A DNA stretch of 64,000 bases from Solwaraspora sp. WMMD792 (GCF_029626105.1 NZ_JARUBH010000009.1:2666001-2730000); one strand, 5' to 3'; shown: positions 1 through 10,678, counted from the first letter of the stretch. Notes: a model not told the origin generated them from the sequence alone. Program-made: numbers and translations.

Positions 1-3000
1 TTGCGGCTGCCCGGCGCGGACACCCCGCAGGCGTACTGGCGCAACATCCGCGACGGCGTGACCAGCGTACGCAGGTTCAGCCCCACCGAGTTGGCCAACG
101 CCGGGGTGCCGGCGGAGCTGCGCGAGTCACCCGATTTCGTCGCCGTCAGCGGCGTGCTCGACGACATCGACTCGTTCGACAACGAGTTCTTCGGGATGAG
201 CGTGCAGGAGGCGCGCACCGTCGACCCGCAGCACCGGCTGTTCCTGCAGACCACCTACCACGCGCTGGAGAACGGCGGGTACGCGGGAGCACGACCCGAC
301 ACCAGGGTGGGCATCTTCGCCGGTGTCGGATACCACCTGTATCCCCTCAACACCTACCTGCGCAACAACCTGGCCGACGCCCGCTGGGACGGTGACTTCG
401 GCCCGGCCTTCCAGGTGGCCCTGGGCAACTTCAACGACTTCGTCGCGACCAGGGTCGCGTACCGGCTCGGCCTGACCGGTCCGGCGGTCACCGTGCAGAG
501 CGGCTGCTCGACGGCCCTGGTGGCGGTGCACCTGGCTGGCCAGGCGTTGCTCGCCGGCGACGCCGACCTGGCCCTGGCCGGCGCGTCGGCGGTGCACATC
601 CCGCAGATCCTGGGTTACCGCCACGTCAAGGGCACCATCCTGTCCCGATCCGGCCGGTGCCGCGCGTTCGACGCGTCGTCCGACGGTACCGTCGGCGGCA
701 ACGGGGTCGCGGCGGTGCTGCTCAAGCGGTACGACCGCGCGGTCGCCGACGGGGACACCATCCACGCGGTGATCCTGGGCAGCGGAGTCAACAACGACGG
801 CGCGACGAAGACCAGCTACGCCGCGCCCAGCGCCGCCGGGCAGCGCGACGCCATCCTGCGCGCGCTCGACGTCGCCGGGGTCTCCCCCGAGACGATCGGC
901 TACCTGGAGACCCACGGCACCGGCACCTACAAGGGCGACCCGATCGAGTTCGACGCGATGACCTCGGCCTATCGCCGGCACACCGACCGGACCGGCTACT
1001 GCGCGATCGGCTCGGCCAAACCGGCCATCGGGCACCTGGACGCCTGCGCCGGCCTGGCCAGCCTGATCAAGACGGTGCTGGTGCTGCGGCACGCGACGAT
1101 CCCGCCGTTGGTCGGGTTCGAGCGACCCAACCCGGCGTTGGACCTGGCGGCCAGCCCGTTCGTCATCCCCGCCGAGGCGCGCGCCTGGCCCGATCTGCCC
1201 GGGCCGCGCCGGGCGGGGGTGACCGCACTCGCGGTCGGTGGCACCAACGTCCACCTGATCCTGGAGGCACCGCCGGCAACACGACCGGGGCTGCCGGCGA
1301 CGACGAATCCCACTAGCCCGGTGCCGGCGGTGCCGACGGAACCGGTGCCGGTGCCGGTGCCGCTCTCGGCGTACCACCCGGAGAGTCTGCGTACGCTCGC
1401 CCGCCGGATGCGCGACCACCTGCGGGCCGACCCCGGGCTCGACCCGGCCGACCTGGCCACCACCGCCGCGCTCGGCCGGCCGCACCTGCCGTACCGACTC
1501 GTCGTGACCGGCGCGACGACGACAACGATCGCGGATGCCCTGGACGACTACCTCGCCGCGCCGGGGCGGCAACGCCCGGCGCGGGTGGCGACCGGATCGG
1601 CCCTGGGCGCCGGCGTCGCCTCCGGCGGGCTCGGCGCGGTGGCACCGGTGGTGCTGTACGGCGGGCAGGGCGCCTCGTACCCAGGGATGGCCGGAGCGCT
1701 CTACCGGCGGTACCCGCAGGTGCGGGCGGTGCTCGACGCCTGCGAGGCGTACCAGCGCCGCGCCGGCGGGCCCTCGGTGCTGACCCCGCTGCTCACCACC
1801 GACGCTGGTGCCGACCGGACCTGGCCGGCCGATGTGGCGCAGCCGGCGCTGTTCGCGTTCCAGGCCGCGCTGACCCGGCTGTGGCGCTCGCTCGGGGTGG
1901 CGCCACGACTCGTCGCCGGACACAGCATCGGCGAGTACGCTGCCCTGGCCGCAGCCGGCGCGCTGTCGATCGAGGACGGTCTGCGGCTCACCGGGATACG
2001 TGGGCGGCTGATGCGGGAGCACACCGCGCCCGGCGGGATGGTCGCGGTGTTCGCCGCCCGGGCCGCGGTCGACGAGTTACTCGCCACCGACGGGCGGCTC
2101 GACCTCGCCGCGGTCAACGCGGCCGAGCAGCATGTCGTCGCCGGGCCGGTCGAGGCACTCGACGCCGCCTGCGGTGTGCTGGACCGTCTCGGGTTGCGCT
2201 GGCACCGGCTCACCGTTGACCGCGCCTTCCACTCGGCGCTGCTCGACCCGATCCTCCCTCGGCTGGGCGAGGCATTCGAGGCGGTCGGCTGGGTGCCGTT
2301 GGACACGCCGCTGGTCAGCAGCGTGGACGGCACCGTGCTGCCGGTGGGTCACCGCCCCGACCCGGCGTACCTGGTGCGGCAGACCCGGATGCCGGTCCGG
2401 TTCGACCTGGTCACGGCCGCGATCGCCGCCGAGACAGCCAAGACGTCGGCCGCCGCGGAGTCGGCCGGCGTGCCGGTGCTGGAGCTCGGACCGCAACCGA
2501 GCCTGGCTGGGTTGCTGCGCTCGGCGCTGCCCGGATGGCCGGTGCTCGCCGCACAGCGCCGGGGCACGGAACTCAATCAGCTCATCGACAGCTTCGCCCA
2601 GCTGCACGTACACGGGGTCGACCTGGACTGGGCCGCCCTGCTCGGCCCTGGCCACGCACGCCGGGTCCCGCTGCCCGCATATCCGTTCCAGCGCCGAGTC
2701 CACTGGACCGGACCGCCGCTGGCACGAACCGAACCTGGAGGGTCGATGGCCGACGTTGACACTGTCCGCGAGGCTGGCTCCGCGGTCGCCGCCGGATCAG
2801 CCGCGCCGGACCTCGCGCCGGTGGTCGAGCGGGTACGCGAGATCAGCGCCCGGCACCTCGGCTGCGACCCGGACGACATCGCCGTCGACCGCCCGTTCGT
2901 CGAGATGGGTGCCGACTCGCTCGCCATGATCAACGCGCTGCGGGAGTTCGAAGGCGAGTTCGGTGTCCGACTCGCCATGCGCGAACTGTTCGAGGAGGCG

Positions 3001-6000
3001 GACACCCCGAGCAAACTGTCCCAGCTGATCCTGTCCCGTCGGACCCCGGCACCGCCAGCGCCGCCGGCACCAGCCACACCGGCACCGGCCGAACCGCCGG
3101 CGCCGACTGCGGCACCGGCAGCACCGGGCGTTGACGCGCACGGACCCAGGGTGGTCGTGGCACCCGACAGCGGTCAGGCCGGCGCGGTCGCTACCGATCG
3201 CGGCCGAGCCCACCTGGACGACCTGCGGCGACGGTTCGTGGCGAAGACTCGGCGGTCGAAGGAAATCACCCAGCGCCACCGTGGCGTGCTGGCCGACAGC
3301 CGGGCGGTCGTCGGCTTCCGTAGTGCCACGAAGGAGATGCTGTACCCGATCGCCGGCCAGCGCGCCAAGGGCGCATGGCTGGAGGATGTCGACGGCAACC
3401 GGTACGTCGACATCACCATGGGCTTCGGGGTGCTGCTGTTCGGCCACGAGCCGGACTTCGTCGCCGACGCGGTCCGGGAGCATCTGTCCCGAGGCGTTCA
3501 ACTCGGACCGCGCAGCGTCGACACGGGCGCGGCCGCCGTGCTGTTGAGCGAGCTGACCGGGATGCCCCGGGTGGCGTTCGCCAACTCGGGCACCGAGGCG
3601 AACTCGGCGGCGATCCGACTAGCCCGCGCCGCCACCGGACGCGACAAGATCGTCATGTTCCACGGGTCCTACCACGGACATGCCGACAACGTGCTCGGCC
3701 GCTCGGTCGGGACCGGAGCGGACCGGACCACCGTCCCGGTCAGCACCGGCATCCCGGCCAGCGCCGTCGCGGACCTGGTCGTGCTCGACTACGGCGTACC
3801 GGAAAGCCTGCAGGTGATCGAAGCGCTCGGCGAACGGTTGGCCGCCGTCGTGGTCGAGCCGGTGCAGAGCCGCCACCCGGCGCTGCAACCGGCGGAGTTC
3901 CTGCGCCGGCTCCGCGACATCACCCGGCGGTACGGCATCGTGCTGATGTTCGACGAGATGCTCACCGGGTTCCGGCCCCATCCGCGCGGCGCCCAGGGCC
4001 TGTTCAACGTGACCCCGGACCTCGCCACGTACGGCAAGCTGCTCGGCGGTGGCTTCCCGATCGGGGCGATCGCCGGACGCGCCGACATCATGGACGGCGT
4101 CGACGGCGGTTTCTGGCGCTACGGCGACGACAGCCGCCCGCAGCGGGAGACGACCTTCTTCGGCGGCACCTACATCCAGCATCCGGTGTCCATGGCCGCC
4201 GCGCGCGCAGTGTTGACCCGGCTGACCGAGCACAGCCCACGGCTGCAGCAGGAGCTCAACGCTCGGACCGACCGGCTCGTCGGCACACTGAACGACTTCT
4301 TCACCGAGGAGGAGTACCCGCTGCGGCTGAATCACGTCGGCTCGCAGTTCCGCTTCGAGCACCGCGCCGACCTCGAGCTTCTCTACCACCACCTGCTACT
4401 CAAGGGGGTGTACGTCTGGGAGTGGCGCAACTTCTTCCTCTCCACCGCGCACACCGATGACGACGTCGACCTGGTGATCGACGCGGTGCGCGCCTCGCTA
4501 CGCGAGATGCGCGGCGGCGGGCTGCTCCCCCGTCCGGCCGGTACCGCCGTGCCCACGGCGAAACCGAACGGCACCGCCCGGGTCGAACCGACGGTACGGA
4601 CCGGACCGACGATGAGTGTCGCCGCAGCGGGCGGCCCCACACCGGCAGACGCACCGGCGGGCGCACCGGTGCGCCCGGCACCGGACTTCAGCGTGTACTT
4701 CTTCGGCGACTATCCGGCCGGCTCGGGGGCTGGCGACCCGTACGAGCTGATCGTCGACACGGCCCGCTTCGCCGACCGGCACGGATTCCACGCGCTGTGG
4801 ATCCCGGAGCGCCACTTTCACTCCTTCGGCGGGGTGTTCCCCAACCCGGTGGTGCTGGCCGCCGCGCTGGCCCGCGAGACGAGCCGGATCCGGTTGCACG
4901 CCGGATCGGTGGTCCTGCCGCTGCACGACCCGATCCGGGTCGCCGAGGACTGGTCCATGGTCGACCGGCTGTCCGGCGGCCGGGTCGGCATCGGCTGCGC
5001 ACCCGGATGGCACGCGGGCGACTTCGTCCTCGCCCCGGAGCACTTCGGCACCCACCGCGACGTGATGTACCGCCACCTCGACCAGGTACGCCGGCTGTGG
5101 CGTGGCGAGGCCGTCGAACGGCGCAGCGGCACCGGCGAACCGGTCGAGATCCGCACCCTGCCCCGCCCGGTGCAGGCGATGCCGCCGATGTTCGTCGCCG
5201 TGGTGGGCAATCCGGAGTCGTACCAGCGCGCCGCCGAGCACGACCTCGGCATCGTCACCAACCTGATGAGCCAGTCGGTGGAGCAGTTGGCCGACAACAT
5301 CCGGCGCTACCGTAAGACCCGCGCCGAGCACGGGCTCGACCCGCACGGCGGACGGGTGGTCGTGCTCGTGCACACCTACCTCGGTGCGGACTCGGCCCGG
5401 GCGCGGGCCGAGGCGTTCGCGCCGCTGAAGGCGTACCTGCACTCCTCGCTGTCGCTGTTCGGACAAATGACCAACAGTCTCGGATTCCAGGTGGACCTCG
5501 ACACCGCCGACGCCGACGACCTGGACTACGTGTTCCAGCGCGCCTACGACCGGTACTGCGAGGCACGGGCGCTGATCGGGTCGCCGGACGACGGCGCCCG
5601 GCTGATCGACGCGCTCACCGCCGCCGGCGTCGACGAGGTGGCCGCGCTGGTCGACTTCGGCGCATCCCCCGACCAGGTGCGGGCCGGTTTGCCGCAGCTG
5701 GACCGGCTACGGGCCAGCTACCAGGCGCCGGCCGACACGCCACCGATCGACACGTCGGCGGGCAGGCAGGCGGCGACCGGTCACCCGGAGGCCGCCCGCG
5801 ACGTGGGCCCGGACCGGTCCGGACCGACGTCGCGCGGGCAGGCGCGGATGTGGTTCCTCGAACGGCTGCATCCGGGCCAGGGCACCTACAACGAGGCGGT
5901 CACCGTACGGCTCGACGGTCCGCTGGACGTGCCGGCGCTGCGGGCCGCGCTGCACCAGCTGGTGGCCCGGCATGCTGCGCTGCGGACCGTGTTCCGGGAA

Positions 6001-9000
6001 CGCGACGGCGAACCGGTCCAGGTCATCCTCGGTGATGGCGCAGTGGACCTCACCGTCGAGGAGCACGCCGGGCGTGACGAGGACGACACCGTACGGCGGA
6101 TGCTGGCCGAGGAGAGCCGGCGCGTGTTCGACCTCGCGCAGGGTCCGCTGCTGGTGACCCGGCTGCTGCGCTGGTCGGCCGAGCGGCATGTGCTGATGTT
6201 GTCCCTGCACCACATCGTGGTCGACGCCGCGTCGGTGCGGGTGCTGGCCGACGATCTCTCCGCGTTGTACCGGGCCGCACTCGACGGCCGGCCCGCCGAC
6301 CTGCCGGAGCTGTCGGTGGACTGCCTCGACCTGGCCCGGCGGGAGGCGGACGCCGCCAGCGGTTCGCCCGGCGAGCCGGCCGGTCTGGCCTACTGGCGGC
6401 AGCGACTGGCCGGTGAGCTGCCGGTGCTGGACCTGCCGACCGACCGACCACGCCCGACGGTCCGCAGTGGCACCGGCGCGTCGGTCCGGTACCGGCTCGA
6501 CCCGGAGCTGTCCGGGCTGCTGAGCCGGCTCAGTAGCGCGCACCGGGCCACGCTGTTCATGACGGTGCTCGCCGGGTATGCGGCCACGCTGCGCCGGTTC
6601 ACCCGCAGCGACCAACTGGTCGTCGGCACACCAGTGTCGGTCCGGCCCACCGGTGCCGAGGCAGTGGTGGGGTTCTTCCTCAACACGGTCGCCCTGCGGC
6701 TGGACCTGTCCGGCGACCCGACCTTCGCCAACCTCCTCAAGCAGGTCCGCGACACCGCCCTGGACGCGTACGACCATGCCGACGTGCCGTTCGACGCCGT
6801 CGTCGGCGCGGTGAGCCCGGACCGGGACACCAGTCGGACCCCGGTCTTCCAGACCATCGTGGAGTTCGACAACGGCGGCGACCCGCTCCCGCTCGACCTG
6901 CCCCGGGTGACCGCCCGCGCGCTGGCACACCGGGCCGAACGGGCGGTGACCGACCTGGTCCTGTACGTGACCAACCACGCCGATGGAATCGACTGCCGGT
7001 TGGAGTACGGCACTGACCTGTTCGTGGCGGACAGCGCCGAGCGGCTGCTGTCGTATCTCGTCGCGACCCTCGCCGCCGCCGTCAACCAGCCCGATACGCC
7101 GATCTCGAAGCTGGTCGGCGTCCTCGACACCGACCGGGACGCGCTGGCCCGTTGGGGCGTGGGACGGCAGCGCGAGCTGCCGCCCGGTCGCGTGCCCGAC
7201 GCGGTGCGGCAGTGGGCGCAACGCACGCCGCAGGCGGTCGCGGTGATCGGTGGCGGCACGGTGCTGACCTACCGGCAACTCGACGAGCGGGCCACCGCTC
7301 TGGCGCAGCGGCTGGCCCGGCAAGGGATCGCCGCAGGCGACATCGTGGCGCTGTGGCTGCCCCGGTCACCGGAGTTCGTCGTCGCCGCCCTGGCGGTGCT
7401 ACGCGCCGGAGCCGCGTACCTGCCGTTGGATCCGTCCCTCGGCGGCCGGCAGGTGCGTTTCATGGTCTCGGACAGCGCGGCCCGGGTGGTGCTGGCCACC
7501 GGGGGTGACACCGCGCTGGACCTGCCCGACGGGGTCCGCCTGCTGTACGTCGACGAATCCGGCGACGCCGATCCCGTCGGCGGGTCCGGCGACCCCGGCC
7601 GTACGCCCATCAGGGACAGCGACCCCGGCCGCGCGGCGAACGATCCGGATACGGCGTGCTACGTCATGTACACCTCCGGTTCCACCGGCCGGCCGAAGGG
7701 TGTGACCATCACCCACCGCAGCGTGCTGAACCTGTGCCAGTGGTACCGCGACGAGCTGGAGCTGACCGCCGACGACCGGGGTGCCGTGGTGTGTGGGCAG
7801 AGCTTCGACGCCTCGGTGCTGGAGATCTGGCCGCCGCTGCAGGTCGGTGCGAGCCTGACGATCGCCGACGATGCCGTACGGCTGGACTCGATGGCGCTGG
7901 CGCGGTGGATGCGTACCGCCGGGGTGAGCGTCGCGATGCTGCCCACGCCGATCGGGGAAGGGTTGCTCTCGCTGCCTGTCTCGGCCCAGCCCCGACTGCG
8001 CCACCTCACCGTCGGCGGCCAACAGCTGCGGGTACGCCCACAGCCCGGGGTGCCGTACGTGGTGCGCAACGTGTACGGGCCGACCGAGACGACGGTCATC
8101 GCCACGTCCGAGGTGGTGACACCGGCGTCGGCCGGGTCCGACGGTCCGATTCCGATCGGCCGACCGCTGGACAACGTCCGCGTCGAGATCCGCGACGAGT
8201 GGGGCAACCTGGCTCCGGTCGGCGCCGTCGGGGAACTGTTCATCGGCGGTGCCGGAGTGGGTCGTGGCTACCTGAACCGGCCCGAGCTGACCGCGCAACG
8301 GTTCGTCGACGACCCGGCCGGCGGTGCCGGTTCCCGCCGCTACCGCACCGGCGACCTGGCGCGGTGGACCGCCGACGGGGTGCTGGTGTTCCTCGGCCGT
8401 ACCGACGACCAGGTCAAGATCCGGGGAAACCGGGTCGAGCCAGGCGAGGCGTCCGCGGTGCTGCGCGGGCTGGATCTGGTCGCCGACGGCATCGTGGTGG
8501 CCCGCCGGGACCGGCGCGACGAGGCGTACCTCGCCGGGTACGCGGTACCCGCGCCGGGCGTGGCACCCGACGGACTGGCCGACCGGGTCGTCGCCGCGAT
8601 GGCCCGCGAGCTACCCGATGTGCTGATCCCCCGGGTGTGGGCGGTGCTGCCGGCGCTGCCGCAGACCGGCAACAACAAGGTCGACCGGGCCGGGCTGCCG
8701 GAGCCGACCATCCGTACCGGTGAGCCCACGCCGCCGCTGGCCCGACCGGTCCCCCGGCCACCGGTCGAGCCGCCGACGCCACAACCGGTGGCCCGGAACG
8801 ACGACCCGACCGGTGACGCGCTGACCGGGACGGTGCGGGCGCTGTGGGCCGCCGAACTCGATCTGGATCCGGAGCGCATCGACCACGGCGCGTCCTTCTT
8901 CGCCCTCGGCGGCCATTCGATCAACGCGATGCGCCTGCTGAACCGGGTACGCGAGGCCACCGGAGCGGACTATCCGGCGTTGGAGTTCTTCCGCGCCCCG

Positions 9001-9087
9001 ACCATCGCGGCGATGGTCGGCCGGCTGCGCGGACCCGCCACGTCCGCCGATGACGGGTCCACCCGCCGGGTGCGGGGCACGCTGTGA
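1..9087 (+). CDS. Hybrid PKS-NRPS: KS-AT-ACP-AMT-LLM-C-A-PCP (5' truncated)
   Basis: The 3028 visible codons make one module set of an assembly line. The N-terminal strand of the KS fold is missing, so the true start lies upstream and the TTG at base 1 is not a start. Domains by residue: KS 1-425 (Cys169, His305, His345); AT about 550-870 (GHS, Ser642; RAFH at 742, which suggests malonyl-CoA); ACP (Ser973); PLP aminotransferase about 1080-1510 (Asp1318, Lys1346); luciferase-like monooxygenase 1561-1915; condensation about 1940-2380 (HHIVVD, 2070-2075); adenylation about 2410-2900; PCP (Ser2973). There is no thioesterase. Known family logic: the AMT turns a beta-keto thioester into a beta-amine, and this type of monooxygenase is thought to hydroxylate the alpha carbon. 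A hand-read A-domain code, DALMTGVVIK, resembles a known tyrosine code. The stop overlaps the next gene by 4 bp. Confidence 0.93.
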   Translation: MRLPGADTPQAYWRNIRDGVTSVRRFSPTELANAGVPAELRESPDFVAVSGVLDDIDSFDNEFFGMSVQEARTVDPQHRLFLQTTYHALENGGYAGARPDTRVGIFAGVGYHLYPLNTYLRNNLADARWDGDFGPAFQVALGNFNDFVATRVAYRLGLTGPAVTVQSGCSTALVAVHLAGQALLAGDADLALAGASAVHIPQILGYRHVKGTILSRSGRCRAFDASSDGTVGGNGVAAVLLKRYDRAVADGDTIHAVILGSGVNNDGATKTSYAAPSAAGQRDAILRALDVAGVSPETIGYLETHGTGTYKGDPIEFDAMTSAYRRHTDRTGYCAIGSAKPAIGHLDACAGLASLIKTVLVLRHATIPPLVGFERPNPALDLAASPFVIPAEARAWPDLPGPRRAGVTALAVGGTNVHLILEAPPATRPGLPATTNPTSPVPAVPTEPVPVPVPLSAYHPESLRTLARRMRDHLRADPGLDPADLATTAALGRPHLPYRLVVTGATTTTIADALDDYLAAPGRQRPARVATGSALGAGVASGGLGAVAPVVLYGGQGASYPGMAGALYRRYPQVRAVLDACEAYQRRAGGPSVLTPLLTTDAGADRTWPADVAQPALFAFQAALTRLWRSLGVAPRLVAGHSIGEYAALAAAGALSIEDGLRLTGIRGRLMREHTAPGGMVAVFAARAAVDELLATDGRLDLAAVNAAEQHVVAGPVEALDAACGVLDRLGLRWHRLTVDRAFHSALLDPILPRLGEAFEAVGWVPLDTPLVSSVDGTVLPVGHRPDPAYLVRQTRMPVRFDLVTAAIAAETAKTSAAAESAGVPVLELGPQPSLAGLLRSALPGWPVLAAQRRGTELNQLIDSFAQLHVHGVDLDWAALLGPGHARRVPLPAYPFQRRVHWTGPPLARTEPGGSMADVDTVREAGSAVAAGSAAPDLAPVVERVREISARHLGCDPDDIAVDRPFVEMGADSLAMINALREFEGEFGVRLAMRELFEEADTPSKLSQLILSRRTPAPPAPPAPATPAPAEPPAPTAAPAAPGVDAHGPRVVVAPDSGQAGAVATDRGRAHLDDLRRRFVAKTRRSKEITQRHRGVLADSRAVVGFRSATKEMLYPIAGQRAKGAWLEDVDGNRYVDITMGFGVLLFGHEPDFVADAVREHLSRGVQLGPRSVDTGAAAVLLSELTGMPRVAFANSGTEANSAAIRLARAATGRDKIVMFHGSYHGHADNVLGRSVGTGADRTTVPVSTGIPASAVADLVVLDYGVPESLQVIEALGERLAAVVVEPVQSRHPALQPAEFLRRLRDITRRYGIVLMFDEMLTGFRPHPRGAQGLFNVTPDLATYGKLLGGGFPIGAIAGRADIMDGVDGGFWRYGDDSRPQRETTFFGGTYIQHPVSMAAARAVLTRLTEHSPRLQQELNARTDRLVGTLNDFFTEEEYPLRLNHVGSQFRFEHRADLELLYHHLLLKGVYVWEWRNFFLSTAHTDDDVDLVIDAVRASLREMRGGGLLPRPAGTAVPTAKPNGTARVEPTVRTGPTMSVAAAGGPTPADAPAGAPVRPAPDFSVYFFGDYPAGSGAGDPYELIVDTARFADRHGFHALWIPERHFHSFGGVFPNPVVLAAALARETSRIRLHAGSVVLPLHDPIRVAEDWSMVDRLSGGRVGIGCAPGWHAGDFVLAPEHFGTHRDVMYRHLDQVRRLWRGEAVERRSGTGEPVEIRTLPRPVQAMPPMFVAVVGNPESYQRAAEHDLGIVTNLMSQSVEQLADNIRRYRKTRAEHGLDPHGGRVVVLVHTYLGADSARARAEAFAPLKAYLHSSLSLFGQMTNSLGFQVDLDTADADDLDYVFQRAYDRYCEARALIGSPDDGARLIDALTAAGVDEVAALVDFGASPDQVRAGLPQLDRLRASYQAPADTPPIDTSAGRQAATGHPEAARDVGPDRSGPTSRGQARMWFLERLHPGQGTYNEAVTVRLDGPLDVPALRAALHQLVARHAALRTVFRERDGEPVQVILGDGAVDLTVEEHAGRDEDDTVRRMLAEESRRVFDLAQGPLLVTRLLRWSAERHVLMLSLHHIVVDAASVRVLADDLSALYRAALDGRPADLPELSVDCLDLARREADAASGSPGEPAGLAYWRQRLAGELPVLDLPTDRPRPTVRSGTGASVRYRLDPELSGLLSRLSSAHRATLFMTVLAGYAATLRRFTRSDQLVVGTPVSVRPTGAEAVVGFFLNTVALRLDLSGDPTFANLLKQVRDTALDAYDHADVPFDAVVGAVSPDRDTSRTPVFQTIVEFDNGGDPLPLDLPRVTARALAHRAERAVTDLVLYVTNHADGIDCRLEYGTDLFVADSAERLLSYLVATLAAAVNQPDTPISKLVGVLDTDRDALARWGVGRQRELPPGRVPDAVRQWAQRTPQAVAVIGGGTVLTYRQLDERATALAQRLARQGIAAGDIVALWLPRSPEFVVAALAVLRAGAAYLPLDPSLGGRQVRFMVSDSAARVVLATGGDTALDLPDGVRLLYVDESGDADPVGGSGDPGRTPIRDSDPGRAANDPDTACYVMYTSGSTGRPKGVTITHRSVLNLCQWYRDELELTADDRGAVVCGQSFDASVLEIWPPLQVGASLTIADDAVRLDSMALARWMRTAGVSVAMLPTPIGEGLLSLPVSAQPRLRHLTVGGQQLRVRPQPGVPYVVRNVYGPTETTVIATSEVVTPASAGSDGPIPIGRPLDNVRVEIRDEWGNLAPVGAVGELFIGGAGVGRGYLNRPELTAQRFVDDPAGGAGSRRYRTGDLARWTADGVLVFLGRTDDQVKIRGNRVEPGEASAVLRGLDLVADGIVVARRDRRDEAYLAGYAVPAPGVAPDGLADRVVAAMARELPDVLIPRVWAVLPALPQTGNNKVDRAGLPEPTIRTGEPTPPLARPVPRPPVEPPTPQPVARNDDPTGDALTGTVRALWAAELDLDPERIDHGASFFALGGHSINAMRLLNRVREATGADYPALEFFRAPTIAAMVGRLRGPATSADDGSTRRVRGTL

Positions 9088-10571
9088 CCTTCGACGAGCT
9101 GCTGGAGTACATCGCCGGGCACGATGTACGGCTCACCGGCACCGGCGACACCCTGCACTACGACGCCCCGGCCGCCGCGATGGGTCCGCAACTGGTCACC
9201 GCGCTGCGGTCGCACAAGGGTGAACTGATGCGCTGGCTGGCCGCACCGGCGCACGAGCGGGAGGTGACCCGGGCGCCGCTGTCGGCCCAGCAGGAGCGGG
9301 TGGTGGAGGTCGCCGGGAGCAGCACGCACCCGGCCAGCTGGAACGTCGGTCTGCGGCTGGAACTGGTCGGCGACCTCGACGTCGCCGCGCTCGACGCCGC
9401 GCTCGATGGTCTGGTCGCCCGGCACCATGCGCTGCGGGCCCGGCTGATCCGCGACGGTGGCGCCTGGGTCCAGCGGATCCTCGCTCACCGGCCGGTCCCG
9501 CTGCCCGTCGTCGAGCTGGCCGCGCTGCCACCGGAGGCGGCGCGGCGGCGCGCCGAGACCCTCTGCCGGGAGGTGGTGGCACCGGTGTTCGCGCTGGCGG
9601 ACGAGGCACCGGTGCGATACACGCTGATCCGGCTGGCGCCCGACGAGTCCTGGCTGATGCTGGTCTTGCATCACGTCGCCTGCGACGGCCGGGCGGTCAC
9701 CGTACTGCTGCGCGAGCTGGCGGACGGGTACCGCACCGCCCGCGACGCAGGTGCGCCGGACTTCGGCCCACCCGCCGCCCAGTGCACCGACTACGCACGC
9801 TGGCAGCAGGGCCAGTGGGATGAGCCGACCCGCCGCCGGCGGCTGGCCTACTGGGCGGAGCACCTTGGCGACGGGCCGCTGGCGCTGGAGCTGCCATTCG
9901 ACCGCCCCGCACCGCAGCGGCCGAGTGGGCAGGCCGCCACCTGCCGGTTCGAGATTCCCGGACAGGTCCGGCTCGCCGCCGAGGTGCTCGCCCGGGAGCT
10001 GGGTGCCACGGTGACCGCGGTCGCCGCTGCGGCGTTGGCACTGCTGCTCGCCCGGCTCAGCGGACAGCCCGACGTGACCCTGTCGATGCCGTACGCCAAC
10101 CGGTCACCCCGGGCGTACGAGGACACCGTCACCGTGCTGGCGACGGCGTTGCCGGTGCGGATCCGCACCGCCGCCGCCACGACGTTCGCCCACCTGGTCG
10201 GCCAGGCCGCCGACGCCCTGTTCGCCGGCATCGACAATCTGCTGCCCACGGCCTGGATCTACCAGCAGCTACCCACGCCGGACAAGGGCGCAGCGCCGGC
10301 CGGGATGACGGTGAGCTTCGCCTTTCAGAGTACGTTCGACACCCGGATCGAGCTGCCGGCGTTGGCGGTACGGGTGCACGAGGTGCCGACCGGGGTCGGG
10401 CGGGCGGCGCTGCTGATCGTCCTGATGCCCGGCCCGGACGGGATCGACGGCTATCTGGAGTACCCGGTGGACCGGCTCGATGACGACACCGTCCGCCGCT
10501 GGATGACGAGGTACGTCGATCTGCTCGCCTCGGCGTGTGCCGGCCCGAACCGCCTACTTGCCGACCTCTGA
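9084..10571 (+). CDS. Free-standing NRPS condensation protein with N-terminal TubC docking domain
   Basis: A 495-residue protein whose GTG start overlaps the upstream stop (GTGA), so it is probably translationally coupled to the megasynthase. Residues 1-50 read as a TubC-type docking domain, which binds the C-terminal tail of an upstream carrier protein. Residues about 60-490 are a condensation domain with the HHVACDG motif at 196-202. There is no adenylation, carrier or thioesterase domain, and no further biosynthetic gene follows on this side. I infer that it takes the chain from the upstream PCP and joins it to a free amine or alcohol, or to a carrier encoded elsewhere. It may therefore be the release enzyme. 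Confidence 0.88.
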   Translation: MTFDELLEYIAGHDVRLTGTGDTLHYDAPAAAMGPQLVTALRSHKGELMRWLAAPAHEREVTRAPLSAQQERVVEVAGSSTHPASWNVGLRLELVGDLDVAALDAALDGLVARHHALRARLIRDGGAWVQRILAHRPVPLPVVELAALPPEAARRRAETLCREVVAPVFALADEAPVRYTLIRLAPDESWLMLVLHHVACDGRAVTVLLRELADGYRTARDAGAPDFGPPAAQCTDYARWQQGQWDEPTRRRRLAYWAEHLGDGPLALELPFDRPAPQRPSGQAATCRFEIPGQVRLAAEVLARELGATVTAVAAAALALLLARLSGQPDVTLSMPYANRSPRAYEDTVTVLATALPVRIRTAAATTFAHLVGQAADALFAGIDNLLPTAWIYQQLPTPDKGAAPAGMTVSFAFQSTFDTRIELPALAVRVHEVPTGVGRAALLIVLMPGPDGIDGYLEYPVDRLDDDTVRRWMTRYVDLLASACAGPNRLLADL

Positions 10572-10678
10572 CCGCCGGTGTGGTTCACCAAGCCGCCGGT
10601 GCCGTTCACCCAAGCTGCCGGAGTCGTCCGACGAGGGCCGCGCCGACGGGCCCAAGTTGAACGATCGTGTTCGATTCC

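Noticed and set aside
1-3. TTG as the start of the megasynthase
   Set aside because: The KS domain is missing its first strand (the usual GxxxR-F/L-PGA lead-in begins before this), so the gene starts outside the window.
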